Positions 31,553 through 41,615 are shown, numbered from the stretch's first letter. The stretch is 64,000 nt of DNA from Prochlorococcus sp. AG-347-K15 (GCA_003281415.1 QCCC01000004.1:1-64000); one strand, 5' to 3'. The notes: generated by a model from the sequence alone, not told the origin. Translations and numbers: made by a program.

Positions 31553-32571
31553 TACTCTATTCGTGGATCTAAATATGCGATTAAAATATCCACCAAGAGA
31601 TTAAGAGAGACTATAAGCATAGAGGTAAAAATTACAATTCCTTGAACCAAGGTATAGTCTCTTTGAGAAATAGCTTCATGTAATCTTAAAGCTATACCAG
31701 GCCATGAAAAAGTCACCTCGAACAACAGAGCACCTCCTGCTAAAGAGGCCATAGTCAAGCCAGAAATAGTGACAATTGGCAATAGAGCATTAGGCAATGC
31801 ATGGTTTAAAAATATTTTTTTCCTCGATATTCCTCTACATATAGCAGCATTTACATAATCACTTTTTAATGTCTTATCCAAATTTACTCTTAATGATCGG
31901 CTGAATATACCACTTAATAAAAAGCCAAGTGTAATCGAAGGAAGTGCGAGATGATAAAGACTATCTTTCAAAGCAATAATATTATTTGAAAGAATACTAT
32001 CTAAAACTAGAAAACCTGTAATTTGGGGTTGTTGCTGAAATATTGGAAATCTCCCCCCAATTGGGGAAATACTAAAAAATACAGAAAATAATAATTGCGC
32101 TAACATTGCACCCCAAAAAGGAGGGATCGCATATGTAGCAATTCCTAATATTCTCGCAATATAATCAGTCTTTTTCCCTCTATTTCTTAAGCCAATTAAT
32201 CCCAATGGGAAACCTATAAGTATGGCACTTAATATTGAAAAGAATCCAAGCTCAAGACTTGCAGGCAATGACTTGATAATAATATTAAGGACTGGCTCTT
32301 GGGTACTAAGCGATTGGCCAAAATCTAAGTGCAATATATTTTTAATATATGAAAAATATTGATTTATTAAAGTTTCATTTAGCCCCAATTTATTTCTTAG
32401 AAGCTCTCTAGAAACCTCGTCTGCACCAGATCCAAGTATGGCATCGACAGGATCGCCGGGAGCAACTCTTAATAAAATAAAAACTAATGAAGAAATTATC
32501 CACAACATTATCGGTATTAATGAAATTTTTAATAAGGAATAATTTAGTAGTTTATTTAAATTTCTACTCAT
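31549..32571 (-). CDS. oligopeptide/dipeptide-type ABC permease (OppB/DppB)
   Basis: The 340-residue permease has six spans and the BPD_transp_1 domain: RVAPGDPVDAILG near the start is the OppB signature, and GFLLSGIFSRSLRVNLDKTL plus DYVNAAICRGISRKKIF form the EAA loop that docks the ATPase. It overlaps the binding-protein gene by 8 bp. The partner permease (OppC) and the two ATPases are not in this window, so the transporter must be completed by genes elsewhere. Confidence 0.85.
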   Translation of the reverse strand: MSRNLNKLLNYSLLKISLIPIMLWIISSLVFILLRVAPGDPVDAILGSGADEVSRELLRNKLGLNETLINQYFSYIKNILHLDFGQSLSTQEPVLNIIIKSLPASLELGFFSILSAILIGFPLGLIGLRNRGKKTDYIARILGIATYAIPPFWGAMLAQLLFSVFFSISPIGGRFPIFQQQPQITGFLVLDSILSNNIIALKDSLYHLALPSITLGFLLSGIFSRSLRVNLDKTLKSDYVNAAICRGISRKKIFLNHALPNALLPIVTISGLTMASLAGGALLFEVTFSWPGIALRLHEAISQRDYTLVQGIVIFTSMLIVSLNLLVDILIAYLDPRIEY

Positions 32572-34135
32572 TAATTAACTCAAGATCACTCAATGAAATT
32601 ATTCCTGCGCCATTAAAAATAGGTTTTGATATTTTATTTTGTGACCATGCCTTTTGAGAGGAGATCCAAATAGGAATATAAGGTATTGAACTTGCTGCTA
32701 TTTTTTCAATTTCAACAAGTTTTTCTAATCTTTTAATTCCACTTTTTTTTTCACTCTCAAGAAATAAACTTTCCACTTTATTAGATCCCCAAAAACTACC
32801 GCTGTAAACTGATTCTCCTTTTTTACATATGCCATCAACTATTTCATTACAACTTAAAAGAGGGGTAAGATAAGCCTCTGGATCTGAATAAGCCCCAGTC
32901 CAATCGAGAATAACTGCCGTATAAATTCCTAAACTTAGATTCTTATAAACTGTTGTAGATTCAACCCCATTGAGTTCAATATTAATACAATCTTTCAAAG
33001 AATTTTTAATTTCTTCTTGCCATGTCAGAGCAATAAGCTTGTCAGCTGGTACATTCGATCTATAAGTAAGGGGTATTTTTAGAATATTTCCATTGCAATA
33101 ATTTTCTTTTTCTAATAACCTTCTCGCTTCTAAATAATCATATTTAGGCCACAGTTCTTGATTATCTTTTTTTAATATCGGAGGAATAATTGATCTAGAT
33201 GGCTTCCTTAATCCATAACTTACTTTCTCACTAATCAATTTTCTATTAAGACTTTTTGCCAAAGCCAGTCTTAAATTAAGATTACTTAAGGGATAAGAAC
33301 TAGTTTTGAGGCTTATAAAACTTAATTCAGTGAAAGGGCTATTGCCCTCATTAAACTGTTTATTTTTGCTTAAATCATTTAAACTTTTTCTCTGACTATC
33401 ATCAATTGAATTTGATAAAAGAACGTCAATCTGTTTACTTTTTAAAGCCCCAAAAAGAGAGGATGAATTTGAATATCCCACAAAATTAACCCCCTTATTT
33501 AAGGGCTTTTTACCCCAATAATTCAAATATGGATCAATTGATTGAACTTCATTAGAAAAACTGGTCAGCACATAATTGCCAGTTCCTACGAATTTTTCAT
33601 TTAGAAACCTATCAGAATATTGTTTGTAAAATGTAGGAGATATTGGAGTTAAATTTACTGATGTGAGTAAACCATTTAAAGAACTTGATGGTTTATTCAA
33701 ATTTATTATGACCGAATGTTCACTTGGCGTTTCTATTGATTTAATCTTATTTCCTAAAATATAATTCATCGTTCCAATTCTTTTGAATCTATCGAAGGTA
33801 AACTTCATAGCATTTGAGTTAAATGCAGTTCCATCATGAAAAAAAACATTCTTTCTTAAATTGATAGTTATTTGAAGTCTATCCTTCGAAATAATTGGCA
33901 TCCCAGATGCGAGTTCAGGTATTAATTCACCGTTAGAATTTAATTCATATAAAGTGTCCCCCAGAGAACTAATTAATTGAATTGCTTTAAGCGTACTTGC
34001 TCTAGCGGGATCTAAAGATTCAATTTTTCCAGAACTGGCTACTATGATTTTTTTAGATATTCTTTTTGAGCCGCAAGAATTCTGTAAAAAAGAAATTAAG
34101 ATAAGAAATATTGATAAAACAACTTTTTTTTTCAT
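32564..34135 (-). CDS. ABC transporter substrate-binding lipoprotein, SBP_bac_5 family
   Basis: This 523-residue family-5 solute-binding protein has a lipoprotein signal ending LQNSC (Cys21 would be acylated). It has the expected SLDPARASTLKAIQLISSLG start, a FHDGTAFNSNAMKFTFDR motif and a long C-terminal lobe. Substrates in the family include oligopeptides, dipeptides, nickel chelates and glutathione; none can be chosen here. It overlaps the permease by 8 bp and the upstream small gene by 4 bp (ATGA), so the three form one operon. Confidence 0.85.
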   Translation of the reverse strand: MKKKVVLSIFLILISFLQNSCGSKRISKKIIVASSGKIESLDPARASTLKAIQLISSLGDTLYELNSNGELIPELASGMPIISKDRLQITINLRKNVFFHDGTAFNSNAMKFTFDRFKRIGTMNYILGNKIKSIETPSEHSVIINLNKPSSSLNGLLTSVNLTPISPTFYKQYSDRFLNEKFVGTGNYVLTSFSNEVQSIDPYLNYWGKKPLNKGVNFVGYSNSSSLFGALKSKQIDVLLSNSIDDSQRKSLNDLSKNKQFNEGNSPFTELSFISLKTSSYPLSNLNLRLALAKSLNRKLISEKVSYGLRKPSRSIIPPILKKDNQELWPKYDYLEARRLLEKENYCNGNILKIPLTYRSNVPADKLIALTWQEEIKNSLKDCINIELNGVESTTVYKNLSLGIYTAVILDWTGAYSDPEAYLTPLLSCNEIVDGICKKGESVYSGSFWGSNKVESLFLESEKKSGIKRLEKLVEIEKIAASSIPYIPIWISSQKAWSQNKISKPIFNGAGIISLSDLELINE

Positions 34136-34419
34136 ATTCCATAATTACTTAATTTTTCTGAAGAATTATTTGAGCAAAAAATTTGTAAGGTTATTTGACT
34201 TATTTCTAAAGCAAATGTTTTTTTAGAATTCCCGGAAAAAGGCCACTCTCTAACCCAACAAATTTTTTTTCCTTTATTTAAACCAATTACTTGAAAAGTT
34301 TTACTGCTATTTTTAATTTTTACACAAGCACCTTTATAAAGGTTTTCAGAAAAAATTAAATTATTATTTTCATTGTCTAATAGTTTTGAATGAATCATTA
34401 AGAAGCTAAAGTCAAACAC
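34132..34419 (-). CDS. small SH3-like hypothetical protein
   Basis: The 95-residue product contains YKGACVKIKNSSKTFQVIGL, then KKICWVREWPFSGNSKKTFA and LEISQIT, which reads as a small five-stranded SH3-like barrel. Proteins of this pattern are scattered through marine cyanobacteria. A second Met (residue 8) may be the true start. NdhS was considered because it too is SH3-like, but the diagnostic NdhS core is not seen. It is the first gene of the ABC operon. Confidence 0.5.
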   Translation of the reverse strand: MFDFSFLMIHSKLLDNENNNLIFSENLYKGACVKIKNSSKTFQVIGLNKGKKICWVREWPFSGNSKKTFALEISQITLQIFCSNNSSEKLSNYGI

Positions 34420-34468
34420 TTACTTTCTTCGGTTTACCAAGCTATAAAGAAATTTGCAAACTATTTTT

Positions 34469-35770
34469 TTAAATACAACTTAATTGACTTGCGATAATTT
34501 TGACTTCATTAAGCGAATTTATTTCATCTTTCGATCTCTCAAAATCTCCATTATTCACCTCATGAGTAATAACGACAATTTCAGCTTTATCTTCACTTGC
34601 ATCAAGTTGAACGATTGATTCAATTGATACATTATTCTTTCCAAAAATATCTCCAATCTTTCCTATTACACCTGGGCTATCAAGACAAATAATTCTCAGG
34701 TAATTTTTTTTAGTTATTTGTGAAGATTCAATGATATGACAATTTCTCCAGAAATAAAAAGATAATAATGGATCAATTAAATTTTTATTTTTTACTGAGG
34801 CGGCATGCAGATTTAATATATCTGATACTACTGATGCAGCAGTTGGGCCACTCCCTGCACCTGGACCATATAACATTATCTCTCCAAGAGGATCAGCCTC
34901 TATCAATAAGGCATTATTAACACCCTTAACTGTTGCCAATGGATGGGATTTTGGAATTAAAGAAGGTCCTACCCAAATATTCAAAGCAAGTGAATCATTA
35001 CTATTAATTTGTCCCCTTTCGGAAAGCGCTAAAAGTTTTATTTCAAATCCTAATTTATTGGCATATTCGATATCCTTGAGGTTAATTTTACTAATACCCT
35101 CAGAATGTATCTGCTCTCTTTTGATTTTGCCTCCAAATGCAAGTTCACTAAGAATTGAAATCTTATCAGCAGCATCATGACCCTCAACATCTGCAGTTGG
35201 ATCAAATTCTGCATATCCAAGACTTTGGGCCAACTTTAAGGTCTCATTATAATCAGCTTTTTCATTAGTCATCTTTGAAAGAATAAAATTTGTTGTGCCA
35301 TTTATTATCCCAACCATTTTTTTTATACTGTTACTTTTTAATGATCTTTTTAAGGGTTCAATTATAGGAATCCCTCCGCAAACTGCCGCCTCTGACAATA
35401 TATAAACTCCCTCTTTAGAGGCAGTTTTATATATTTCTTCTCCATATCTTGCAATGACTGCTTTGTTTGCTGTAACAACAGATTTACCTAATTTTAATGA
35501 TTGCAGAATAATATCTTTCGCTAACTCAACCCCACCCATTACTTCAACAATTACATCTATAGAGGGGTCATTAATTAATTTAAATGGATCATCAGTTAAT
35601 AAATTATTATCTAGCTCAATTTCCCTTTTTTTATTAAGATCTTTAACTGCTATTCTTGCAATTTCTATTTCTTTGAGAATTGGATGTGAATCAACTTCAG
35701 AACTTAATATTTTATAAATCCCTGAACCTACAGTTCCAAAACCTACAATCCCAATTTTGCATTTTCTCAT
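34469..35770 (-). CDS. hom: homoserine dehydrogenase
   Basis: This enzyme reduces aspartate semialdehyde to homoserine in the Thr/Met pathway. The 433-residue protein has the NAD(P)-binding GFGTVGSGI (10-18), VVTANKAVIA, the catalytic GIINGTTNFILS and AQSLGYAEFDPTADVEGHDA signatures. A C-terminal ACT domain (about 355-430, with DSPGVIGKIGDIF) would give feedback control, probably by threonine. Length and domain order are typical of the monofunctional form; the aspartokinase is separate. Confidence 0.93.
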   Translation of the reverse strand: MRKCKIGIVGFGTVGSGIYKILSSEVDSHPILKEIEIARIAVKDLNKKREIELDNNLLTDDPFKLINDPSIDVIVEVMGGVELAKDIILQSLKLGKSVVTANKAVIARYGEEIYKTASKEGVYILSEAAVCGGIPIIEPLKRSLKSNSIKKMVGIINGTTNFILSKMTNEKADYNETLKLAQSLGYAEFDPTADVEGHDAADKISILSELAFGGKIKREQIHSEGISKINLKDIEYANKLGFEIKLLALSERGQINSNDSLALNIWVGPSLIPKSHPLATVKGVNNALLIEADPLGEIMLYGPGAGSGPTAASVVSDILNLHAASVKNKNLIDPLLSFYFWRNCHIIESSQITKKNYLRIICLDSPGVIGKIGDIFGKNNVSIESIVQLDASEDKAEIVVITHEVNNGDFERSKDEINSLNEVKIIASQLSCI

Positions 35771-35814
35771 TTTTTATTTCTTTTGACTTTGAATTTAATT
35801 TTATATTATTAGGC

Positions 35815-36234
35815 CTACAAAAATTTACTTGCTTGAGACTGCATTTTCAATAAAATATTTAAAAACCCATTTGATCTTGAAGGGGTTAGGCTTGCTTTCA
35901 AACCAGTATCTTCTATAAATTTCTTATCTATTTCAACAACTTCATTTGGTGTTAACTCATTTAATCCACTTATTAGAAAGGCCAACAAACCCTTTGTTAT
36001 GAGAGCATCAGAATATCCTTCCCAAAATAATTTATCAGCTTTAATAGTTGCCTTTACAAAAACTTCTGAAACGCATCCCTTAACTTTATTTTCTTCAACA
36101 AGGATTTCACTATCTGGTTCTTTCAATTTTTTGCCTAACCACAATATGTATTCATATTTCCTTTTTGGATCTTCTGATTTCTTCAACTTTTCTACTAACT
36201 TTGATAAATTATTGTATTTTTCCTGATTTTCCAT
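35815..36234 (-). CDS. sufE: SufE-like sulfur acceptor
   Basis: SufE takes the persulfide sulfur from SufS and passes it to the SufBCD scaffold for Fe-S assembly. The 139-residue protein has the family start (YEYILWLGKKL), the sulfur-accepting cysteine in NKVKGCVSEVFV and FWEGYSDALITKGLLAFLIS. Length is normal. The suf operon itself is not in the window. Confidence 0.88.
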   Translation of the reverse strand: MENQEKYNNLSKLVEKLKKSEDPKRKYEYILWLGKKLKEPDSEILVEENKVKGCVSEVFVKATIKADKLFWEGYSDALITKGLLAFLISGLNELTPNEVVEIDKKFIEDTGLKASLTPSRSNGFLNILLKMQSQASKFL

Positions 36235-36273
36235 TTTTTAAAACTATAAATTAACCACTTTATGAATCTTCTA

Positions 36274-36831
36274 TTATACAAATATTTCTTTTTCTGTGAT
36301 AAAGCCCGATAAAGGAATATCCCACTCAGCTCTGGTTAATGGAATCGTACTTACACAATTAGAAGTTAATACTCCAATGCATGGAACATTTCTCCAATCA
36401 TTATCTTTCCTTAATTTATCAAAATAACCGCCTCCATAACCTAATCTTGTTAAATTTTTATCAATGGAAAGACATGGTACAAATATCACGCTTATCTGTA
36501 AATAACTTAATGGGGAAGTGTTATTTGGACTTAGTATCCCCTCAGAATCTTTGGTAAGAGGTTTTTCGTCCCATGGATAAAATAACAACTCTTTTTTATC
36601 TTTACAGCTAGGCAAAGCTAAACTAAATTTTTTTTTAAGACTTCTTATATCAACTTCATTTTTTAGAGGCCAATATATACCTATGTAACCAATATTTTTA
36701 TATCCCTTAACAAATGAATCAATATATAATCTTACATTCTTTTCAACATTTTCTCTTTGATAAAGAGAAATCCCATCTCTTAGTTTTCTAAACTTATCCC
36801 TCTCCAATTTCTTATTTTCAAAGATCGTCAT
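36274..36831 (-). CDS. 5-formyltetrahydrofolate cyclo-ligase
   Basis: This enzyme converts 5-formyl-THF into 5,10-methenyl-THF with ATP. The 185-residue protein has the expected opening (KLERDKFRKLRDGIS), IGIYWPLKNEVDIR and the ATP/Mg site RLGYGGGYFDKL followed by a C-terminal W-D-x-P block (EWDIPLSGFIT). It starts 9 bp after the ruvC stop, suggesting co-transcription. Confidence 0.88.
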   Translation of the reverse strand: MTIFENKKLERDKFRKLRDGISLYQRENVEKNVRLYIDSFVKGYKNIGYIGIYWPLKNEVDIRSLKKKFSLALPSCKDKKELLFYPWDEKPLTKDSEGILSPNNTSPLSYLQISVIFVPCLSIDKNLTRLGYGGGYFDKLRKDNDWRNVPCIGVLTSNCVSTIPLTRAEWDIPLSGFITEKEIFV

Positions 36832-36840
36832 ATTAAATTT

Positions 36841-37314
36841 TCAGTTAAAGCCATCCACATTTAGTTTTGTGAGTGCTATAGCCAATGCATCTGCTGAATC
36901 ATCAGGTTTTGGAGGTTTATTAAGATCTAAGTTATACATAACAGCATCAAGAATATCTTTCTTAGATGCCTTTCCAGATCCAGCAATTGTTAATTTTATC
37001 TGAGCAGGTGAATACTCGCTAACATGAATTTTTTTAGAGGCTAATACCATCATAATAACCCCTCTGGCCTGCACCACACTAATGGTAGTGCTTGACCTGT
37101 AAAAGAAAAATTTTTCTACTGCAGCTGCAGTTGGGTTCCAATGATTTATTAGTTCATTAAGATCTTGGAATATCTCATAAAGTCTATCTTCTTCTTTTTT
37201 ATCTTTACCTGTCTCTATAACGCCGCAATCTAATAATACCTTTCTTTCATCTTCTATCTCAATTATTCCATAACCAACTCTAGCTAATCCAGGGTCAATC
37301 CCAATTATTCTCAC
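36841..37314 (-). CDS. ruvC: Holliday junction resolvase RuvC
   Basis: This endonuclease cuts four-way junctions with RuvAB. The 157-residue protein begins with [15 protein letters not shown], containing the first catalytic Asp (residue 6), then [13 protein letters not shown] with the conserved Glu/Phe, and ends with the [14 protein letters not shown] acidic pair. All four acidic residues appear to be present. It lies 5 bp after chlI on the same strand. Confidence 0.92.
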   Translation of the reverse strand: MRIIGIDPGLARVGYGIIEIEDERKVLLDCGVIETGKDKKEEDRLYEIFQDLNELINHWNPTAAAVEKFFFYRSSTTISVVQARGVIMMVLASKKIHVSEYSPAQIKLTIAGSGKASKKDILDAVMYNLDLNKPPKPDDSADALAIALTKLNVDGFN

Positions 37315-37319
37315 TGTTA

Positions 37320-38408
37320 TTAAGCTTCAGCAGACAATTGAAATTTTGAAAGATTTTCTTTTTCATCTAAATCAAATACTTTACAAAAAGCTTGAATAAC
37401 TCTTTCACCTGAATCAACTTGTTCTAAAGGATCTTTTCTAAGTCTATGTCTTAAAGAACAAGAAATAACCCTTGCTATGTCATCTTCTTGCACTTCAGTT
37501 CTGCCCTCAAATGCTGCAATTGCCCTTGCTGATCGATTTGTAACAATATCTCCACGTAAACCATCTACATCTAGTTCTCCGCAAATTGCAGAAATATTCA
37601 ATCTTAAGTCATCGTCCATTTGAACAGAATTTAATATTTCTTGTGCCTTAATAACTTTTTGTTGAAGTTCATCCTGTTGTTTCTCAACACTCAACGAAAA
37701 CTCATCAGGATTATCATCAAAAGAAGTTCTTTGATCAACCACTTGAACTCTTAATTCAGCATCTCTAACTGTCTTAACTTCAACACTCATTCCGAACCGA
37801 TCCAATAGTTGAGGCCTTAATTCACCTTCTTCTGGATTTCCTGAACCAATAAGAACAAACCTCGCAGGATGTCGAACTGAGACTCCCTCCCTTTCAACTG
37901 TATTCCATCCGGAAGCCGCTGAATCTAAAAGTACATCAACTAAATGATCATCAAGTAAATTCACTTCATCAACGTATAGTAAACCCCTATTAGCTTTTGC
38001 TAATAGACCTGGTTCGAATGCCTTAACACCTTCGCTCAAAGCCTTCTCTATATCAATGGTTCCACAAAGCCTGTCTTCAGTAGCCCCTAAAGGCAAATCA
38101 ACCATAGGTACTTGTTTTTGAATACCTTCTAGATTTTCTCCTTGAGTAATTTTTTCCAACACTTCTTTACTTTGTAAATCAGGATCGACTAGTGAACTAT
38201 TATATGGATCGTCTTTAACAACATCGATTGCAGGCAACAAATCAGCTAAGGCTCTTATTGTAGTAGACTTTCCAGTCCCTCTATCACCCATTATCATCAC
38301 GCCTCCAATTCTTGGATCAATAACATTTAACAAGAGAGCTAATTTCATTTCTTCTTGACCAATTACTGCTGTAAAAGGAAAAACTCTTCTTTTCTTTGTT
38401 GTAGGCAC
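37320..38408 (-). CDS. chlI: magnesium chelatase subunit ChlI
   Basis: This AAA+ subunit powers Mg insertion into protoporphyrin IX, the first committed step of chlorophyll synthesis. The 362-residue protein has Walker [10 protein letters not shown] (41-49), Walker [15 protein letters not shown], a sensor at [20 protein letters not shown] and the C-terminal helical lid with [12 protein letters not shown]. Length matches cyanobacterial ChlI. It heads the chlI-ruvC-formyl-THF ligase run. Confidence 0.95.
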   Translation of the reverse strand: MPTTKKRRVFPFTAVIGQEEMKLALLLNVIDPRIGGVMIMGDRGTGKSTTIRALADLLPAIDVVKDDPYNSSLVDPDLQSKEVLEKITQGENLEGIQKQVPMVDLPLGATEDRLCGTIDIEKALSEGVKAFEPGLLAKANRGLLYVDEVNLLDDHLVDVLLDSAASGWNTVEREGVSVRHPARFVLIGSGNPEEGELRPQLLDRFGMSVEVKTVRDAELRVQVVDQRTSFDDNPDEFSLSVEKQQDELQQKVIKAQEILNSVQMDDDLRLNISAICGELDVDGLRGDIVTNRSARAIAAFEGRTEVQEDDIARVISCSLRHRLRKDPLEQVDSGERVIQAFCKVFDLDEKENLSKFQLSAEA

Positions 38409-38525
38409 AGTTTTAGTTTTCTTAAATATTCAAATAATCAATAGATGTTACTTCAGAAAATGTTTTTAGTAAATATCCCCATCAAATTAAAACAAGAAGT
38501 GAATAATAACTAATCAAATTTATTC

Positions 38526-39281
38526 TTACTTATTTTTTTTTGAATTGTTCAAAAACCAGTTAATTTGATGGACAATTCCTCTTAAAACATTTATTTCGTG
38601 CATGGATGTATTTGCCCTCAAAATAAAATTCTTAAATTTACTGATTTTTGCCTTGGAGGTATGTTTTAAGAGATATCCAACTCGCAAAAGCATTTCCTCT
38701 ATCTCCACATATGTATCATGTACTTCTTTCGTTGATGCTAAGTTAAAAACTTTTAATTCATTATTTAAATTCTTTTTAGAAGATTTATTTAATTCATATA
38801 AAACTATTGAAACAGCGTGAGAAAGATTTAATGAAGGATTATTCTGAGAAGTTGGGATATTAAAAGTTTTATTAGCCAGAAGCAATTCATCGTTAGTTAA
38901 CCCCCTATCTTCTCGTCCAAATATAATTGCTAAATTATTTATCTTCTTAAAAGATAAAGTCCAATCAAATATATCTTCAGAAGATCCAAAAAATGAATCT
39001 TTCTTTACATTAATCCTCCCACAAGATGCTAGAACTAAATCACAATCAAAAAGTGCGTTTTGAAGATCATCAAAAATCTTACAATTTTCGAGAAATTTTT
39101 GCCCTTTAAGTGCCATTTTTCTTGCTTCTAAAGAGAAGATATCGCATTTTGGAGAAACAATTCTTAATTCATCAACCTCAAAGTTGGAGCATAATCTTGC
39201 AACGCTCCCAACGTTTAAAGGCCCATTTGGTTCAACTAATATTACCTTTAAATTAGAAAAATTTTTTTTCTCCAAAATCAT
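38526..39281 (-). CDS. SPOUT-class RNA methyltransferase (TrmH/TrmJ-like)
   Basis: The 251-residue protein shows the SpoU trefoil-knot motifs: VEPNGPLNVGSVARLCSNF near the start, LAIIFGREDRGLTNDELLL and ILLxLSHAVSIVLYEL-type (here LNLSHAVSIVLYEL). The layout matches the group 1 TrmH/TrmJ enzymes that 2'-O-methylate tRNA position 32 or related sites. It overlaps the cytM stop by 4 bp. The exact target is unknown. Confidence 0.82.
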   Translation of the reverse strand: MILEKKNFSNLKVILVEPNGPLNVGSVARLCSNFEVDELRIVSPKCDIFSLEARKMALKGQKFLENCKIFDDLQNALFDCDLVLASCGRINVKKDSFFGSSEDIFDWTLSFKKINNLAIIFGREDRGLTNDELLLANKTFNIPTSQNNPSLNLSHAVSIVLYELNKSSKKNLNNELKVFNLASTKEVHDTYVEIEEMLLRVGYLLKHTSKAKISKFKNFILRANTSMHEINVLRGIVHQINWFLNNSKKNK

Positions 39282-39664
39282 TCAAGGCTATGAAGATACT
39301 TTAATAAATTAGACATATTTGCAGGATCAATTTCAAAACTAGGCATCGGAGGAGTAAGTCCACCAGTAACTTGTTTAATTATCTCTTTATCATTCAAACG
39401 TGTAGTTATTGAGTGTAAGTCTGGGCCAACTAATCCTCTTGCTGTAATTCCATGACACCCAACACAATTTATTTTAAAAAGAGCATCTCCTTCCTCTACA
39501 GAGCCATTAAGCTCAAGAGTTTCAATAATATATTTGTTATTTTCATGATGATTCACAAAAAATATTGAAAAACATATCAGTAATACAAAAAAAATAATAA
39601 AAAAAATTCTCAAGAATTCTCTTTTAAAGTCTATTTCTGCTGCAGATGATGAAGATGTTGACAC
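39278..39664 (-). CDS. cytM: cytochrome cM
   Basis: This small membrane-anchored c-type cytochrome has 128 residues: a hydrophobic anchor (about 17-39) and one haem site CVGCH, with a distal Met near PPMPSF. In cyanobacteria CytM is expressed under cold or high light and influences respiration and photosynthesis. It is divergent from petG (56 bp between the starts), which fits a thylakoid electron-transfer context. Confidence 0.85.
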   Translation of the reverse strand: MSTSSSSAAEIDFKREFLRIFFIIFFVLLICFSIFFVNHHENNKYIIETLELNGSVEEGDALFKINCVGCHGITARGLVGPDLHSITTRLNDKEIIKQVTGGLTPPMPSFEIDPANMSNLLKYLHSLE

Positions 39665-39719
39665 AAAAAATAATCTCTATGTAACAATTGTGAATAAGAA
39701 ATTCAAAAAAGGCAAAAAA

Positions 39720-39839
39720 ATGATCGAGCCTCTTCTATGTGGAATTGTTTTAGGGTTAGTTCCAATAACTCTTCTTGGATTATTCGTGAGTGCATGGAAT
39801 CAATATAGAAGAGGTTCAGGGATGTTGGACATTGATTAA
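39720..39839 (+). CDS. petG: cytochrome b6f subunit PetG
   Basis: The 39-residue single-span peptide starts [20 protein letters not shown] and ends [11 protein letters not shown], the conserved PetG sequence. PetG stabilises the cytochrome b6f complex in thylakoids. It is below the size usually called by ORF finders. Its last 24 bp overlap the end of rsmD on the opposite strand, an antisense overlap of stop regions. Confidence 0.93.
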   Translation: MIEPLLCGIVLGLVPITLLGLFVSAWNQYRRGSGMLDID

Positions 39840-40415
39840 GAATGTTAATCGTGATTGTCCATAGTCTCTTACATCTATAGTTTCCCATAAAGTACTTTTT
39901 TTAATAATTAGCTTTGGAGAATGTTCACAAATAACTATTGAATCTTTTTTTAAGAAATTACAATTAAATATTTGATTTAAAACTAATTCATGAAAATTAG
40001 CATCATAAGGAGGGTCTAGATAAACAAAATCAAATTTAAATTTGTCTAAATCCAAAATTTTAGAAGAAAAGTTTCTCTCGTAATTTGGTTTTGTCCAGTT
40101 CAAAACGTCTTTACAAATAACTTCAATATCATTTCTCCTATTGTCTATATCTTGTAACGAGAATAAATTTTTTAAGCAAATTTTTGAGTTGTTTTTGTTT
40201 TTTTCAATTGCAATTATTTTTCTTGCCCCATGATTATATGCTTCACAAGATATCGCTCCTGTTCCACTAAATAAATCTAACCAGTTACTATTTACAACTC
40301 TGTTGTTTAGTATATTAAATAAAGCTTCTCTAACTCTCAAAGTTGTAGGTCTCGTACAAATATTATTTGGACTTTGGAGTCTTTTACCACCTATTAATCT
40401 TAAGTTAGTCTTCAT
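39816..40415 (-). CDS. rsmD: 16S rRNA (guanine966-N2)-methyltransferase RsmD
   Basis: The 199-residue enzyme has the RsmD opening ([20 protein letters not shown] with [12 protein letters not shown]), the SAM-binding [18 protein letters not shown] and the catalytic motif [11 protein letters not shown]. It modifies G966 of 16S rRNA. Length is normal. It sits 12 bp after hisH on the same strand. Confidence 0.88.
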   Translation of the reverse strand: MKTNLRLIGGKRLQSPNNICTRPTTLRVREALFNILNNRVVNSNWLDLFSGTGAISCEAYNHGARKIIAIEKNKNNSKICLKNLFSLQDIDNRRNDIEVICKDVLNWTKPNYERNFSSKILDLDKFKFDFVYLDPPYDANFHELVLNQIFNCNFLKKDSIVICEHSPKLIIKKSTLWETIDVRDYGQSRLTFLINVQHP

Positions 40416-40427
40416 CCCTAATCATAT

Positions 40428-41045
40428 TTATTGAATATTACTAAGCCATCTTCTCAAAAGTTTTTCTCCAGTTTTACCAGATTTTTCTGGATGAAATTGA
40501 CAGGCCAATAAATTATCATTCTCAATCATTGCAGTTAATTTTTCGGAACCATAATCAACCTGAGCTGCGATAAGCCTTGAATCATCCGGGATTGCATGAT
40601 AGGAATGTACAAAATAGACCCAATTGTTTAATTCTTCAAGCCCTAATAAAGTATTTGGTTTTGTTGGCAAAAGTTGGCACCAACCCATGTGAGGGATTCT
40701 TTGGTTAACAATATTAGGTATTTTTTGTATTTTTCCTTTTAAAATTCCCAGTCCTTGAACTTCTCCTTCATCACTAGATTCAAAAAGGATTTGGAGACCT
40801 AAACATATTCCCAAAAAAGACTTCCCACTTTTAATCCAATTTTTCAAATCAGTTATCAAATCAGTATTTATAAGATTATTCATAGCTGGATCAAATGCTC
40901 CAACTCCAGGAAGTATTATTGCTTTACAAAGCTTAGACTCATTAAAGTTTTTAATTAATATTATTTCTTCTCCAAGACTTTCTAGAGATTTTGTTACAGA
41001 ATGAATGTTACCCATTCCATAATCAATAAGTCCAATTTTATGCAA
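40428..41045 (-). CDS. hisH: imidazole glycerol phosphate synthase glutaminase subunit HisH
   Basis: HisH supplies ammonia from glutamine to HisF in histidine synthesis. The 205-residue class I amidotransferase has the nucleophile Cys in FLGICLGLQILF, His and Glu in QFHPEKSG, and the PGVGAFDPAM segment. The start matches the IGLIDYGMGN family opening. It is 11 bp after trxA on the same strand. Confidence 0.92.
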   Translation of the reverse strand: MHKIGLIDYGMGNIHSVTKSLESLGEEIILIKNFNESKLCKAIILPGVGAFDPAMNNLINTDLITDLKNWIKSGKSFLGICLGLQILFESSDEGEVQGLGILKGKIQKIPNIVNQRIPHMGWCQLLPTKPNTLLGLEELNNWVYFVHSYHAIPDDSRLIAAQVDYGSEKLTAMIENDNLLACQFHPEKSGKTGEKLLRRWLSNIQ

Positions 41046-41056
41046 AGATTTTAAAT

Positions 41057-41380
41057 TTATAAATGCTTAGTTAAAGTACTCGAAAGAGTTGCTTTTGGTA
41101 CAGCCCCAACAACAGTATCAACCTTTTGACCTCCTTTGAAAATCATTAGAGTAGGAATACTTCTGATTCCGTATTGACTGGCAACATTTGGATTCTCATC
41201 TGTGTTTAATTTAAAGACTTTAATTTTCCCTTCAAAGTCTTTTGAGATTTCTTCTACAACTGGTGCAACCATCCTACATGGACCACACCATGGTGCCCAA
41301 AAATCAACCAATACTGGTAGATCACTTTGAAGTACATCTTTGTCAAATGAAGAATCAGTTACGGCTGGAGCTGATGACAT
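41057..41380 (-). CDS. trxA: thioredoxin
   Basis: The 107-residue m-type thioredoxin has [17 protein letters not shown] with the redox CGPC, a cis-proline in [13 protein letters not shown] and normal length. It is a general disulfide reductase. It lies downstream of guaB and the Yfr1 gene, the conserved arrangement in cyanobacteria. Confidence 0.95.
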   Translation of the reverse strand: MSSAPAVTDSSFDKDVLQSDLPVLVDFWAPWCGPCRMVAPVVEEISKDFEGKIKVFKLNTDENPNVASQYGIRSIPTLMIFKGGQKVDTVVGAVPKATLSSTLTKHL

Positions 41381-41471
41381 AATTTAAGTATTCCTTTTTG
41401 AAAATTTAGCAGGCAATTCTTTTAAGTGATGATTTCATTACAGATAAAATAATATAAGTAACAAAATATCT

Positions 41472-41528
41472 AAAAAAAGCCCGATTAATCGGGCGATTTA
41501 GTGTGTGAGGAGTATGGGGTTTCCCCCA
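41472..41528 (-). ncRNA. yfr1: Yfr1 small RNA
   Basis: Read on the minus strand: hairpin GGGGGAAACCCC, then single-stranded ATACTCCTCACACACTAAAT, then terminator CGCCCGATTAATCGGGC and a T-run. This is the Yfr1 structure, with the ACTCCTCACAC core that is invariant among cyanobacteria, and the guaB-trxA position is its known site. Yfr1 pairs with target mRNAs, including outer-membrane protein mRNAs. Confidence 0.93.
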
Positions 41529-41615
41529 TCATTTAATAATAACTCCTAATTAGATAATTGTTCAATTTAATGCTTAATTCTCTAAGGTTTTTAATTTCGC
41601 TCTTAATGAACTGAA

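Noticed and set aside
34132-34419. NdhS identity for the small SH3-like protein
   Set aside because: The fold type is similar, but the conserved NdhS core (a Gly-rich strand followed by W-D-K-L) is not present.
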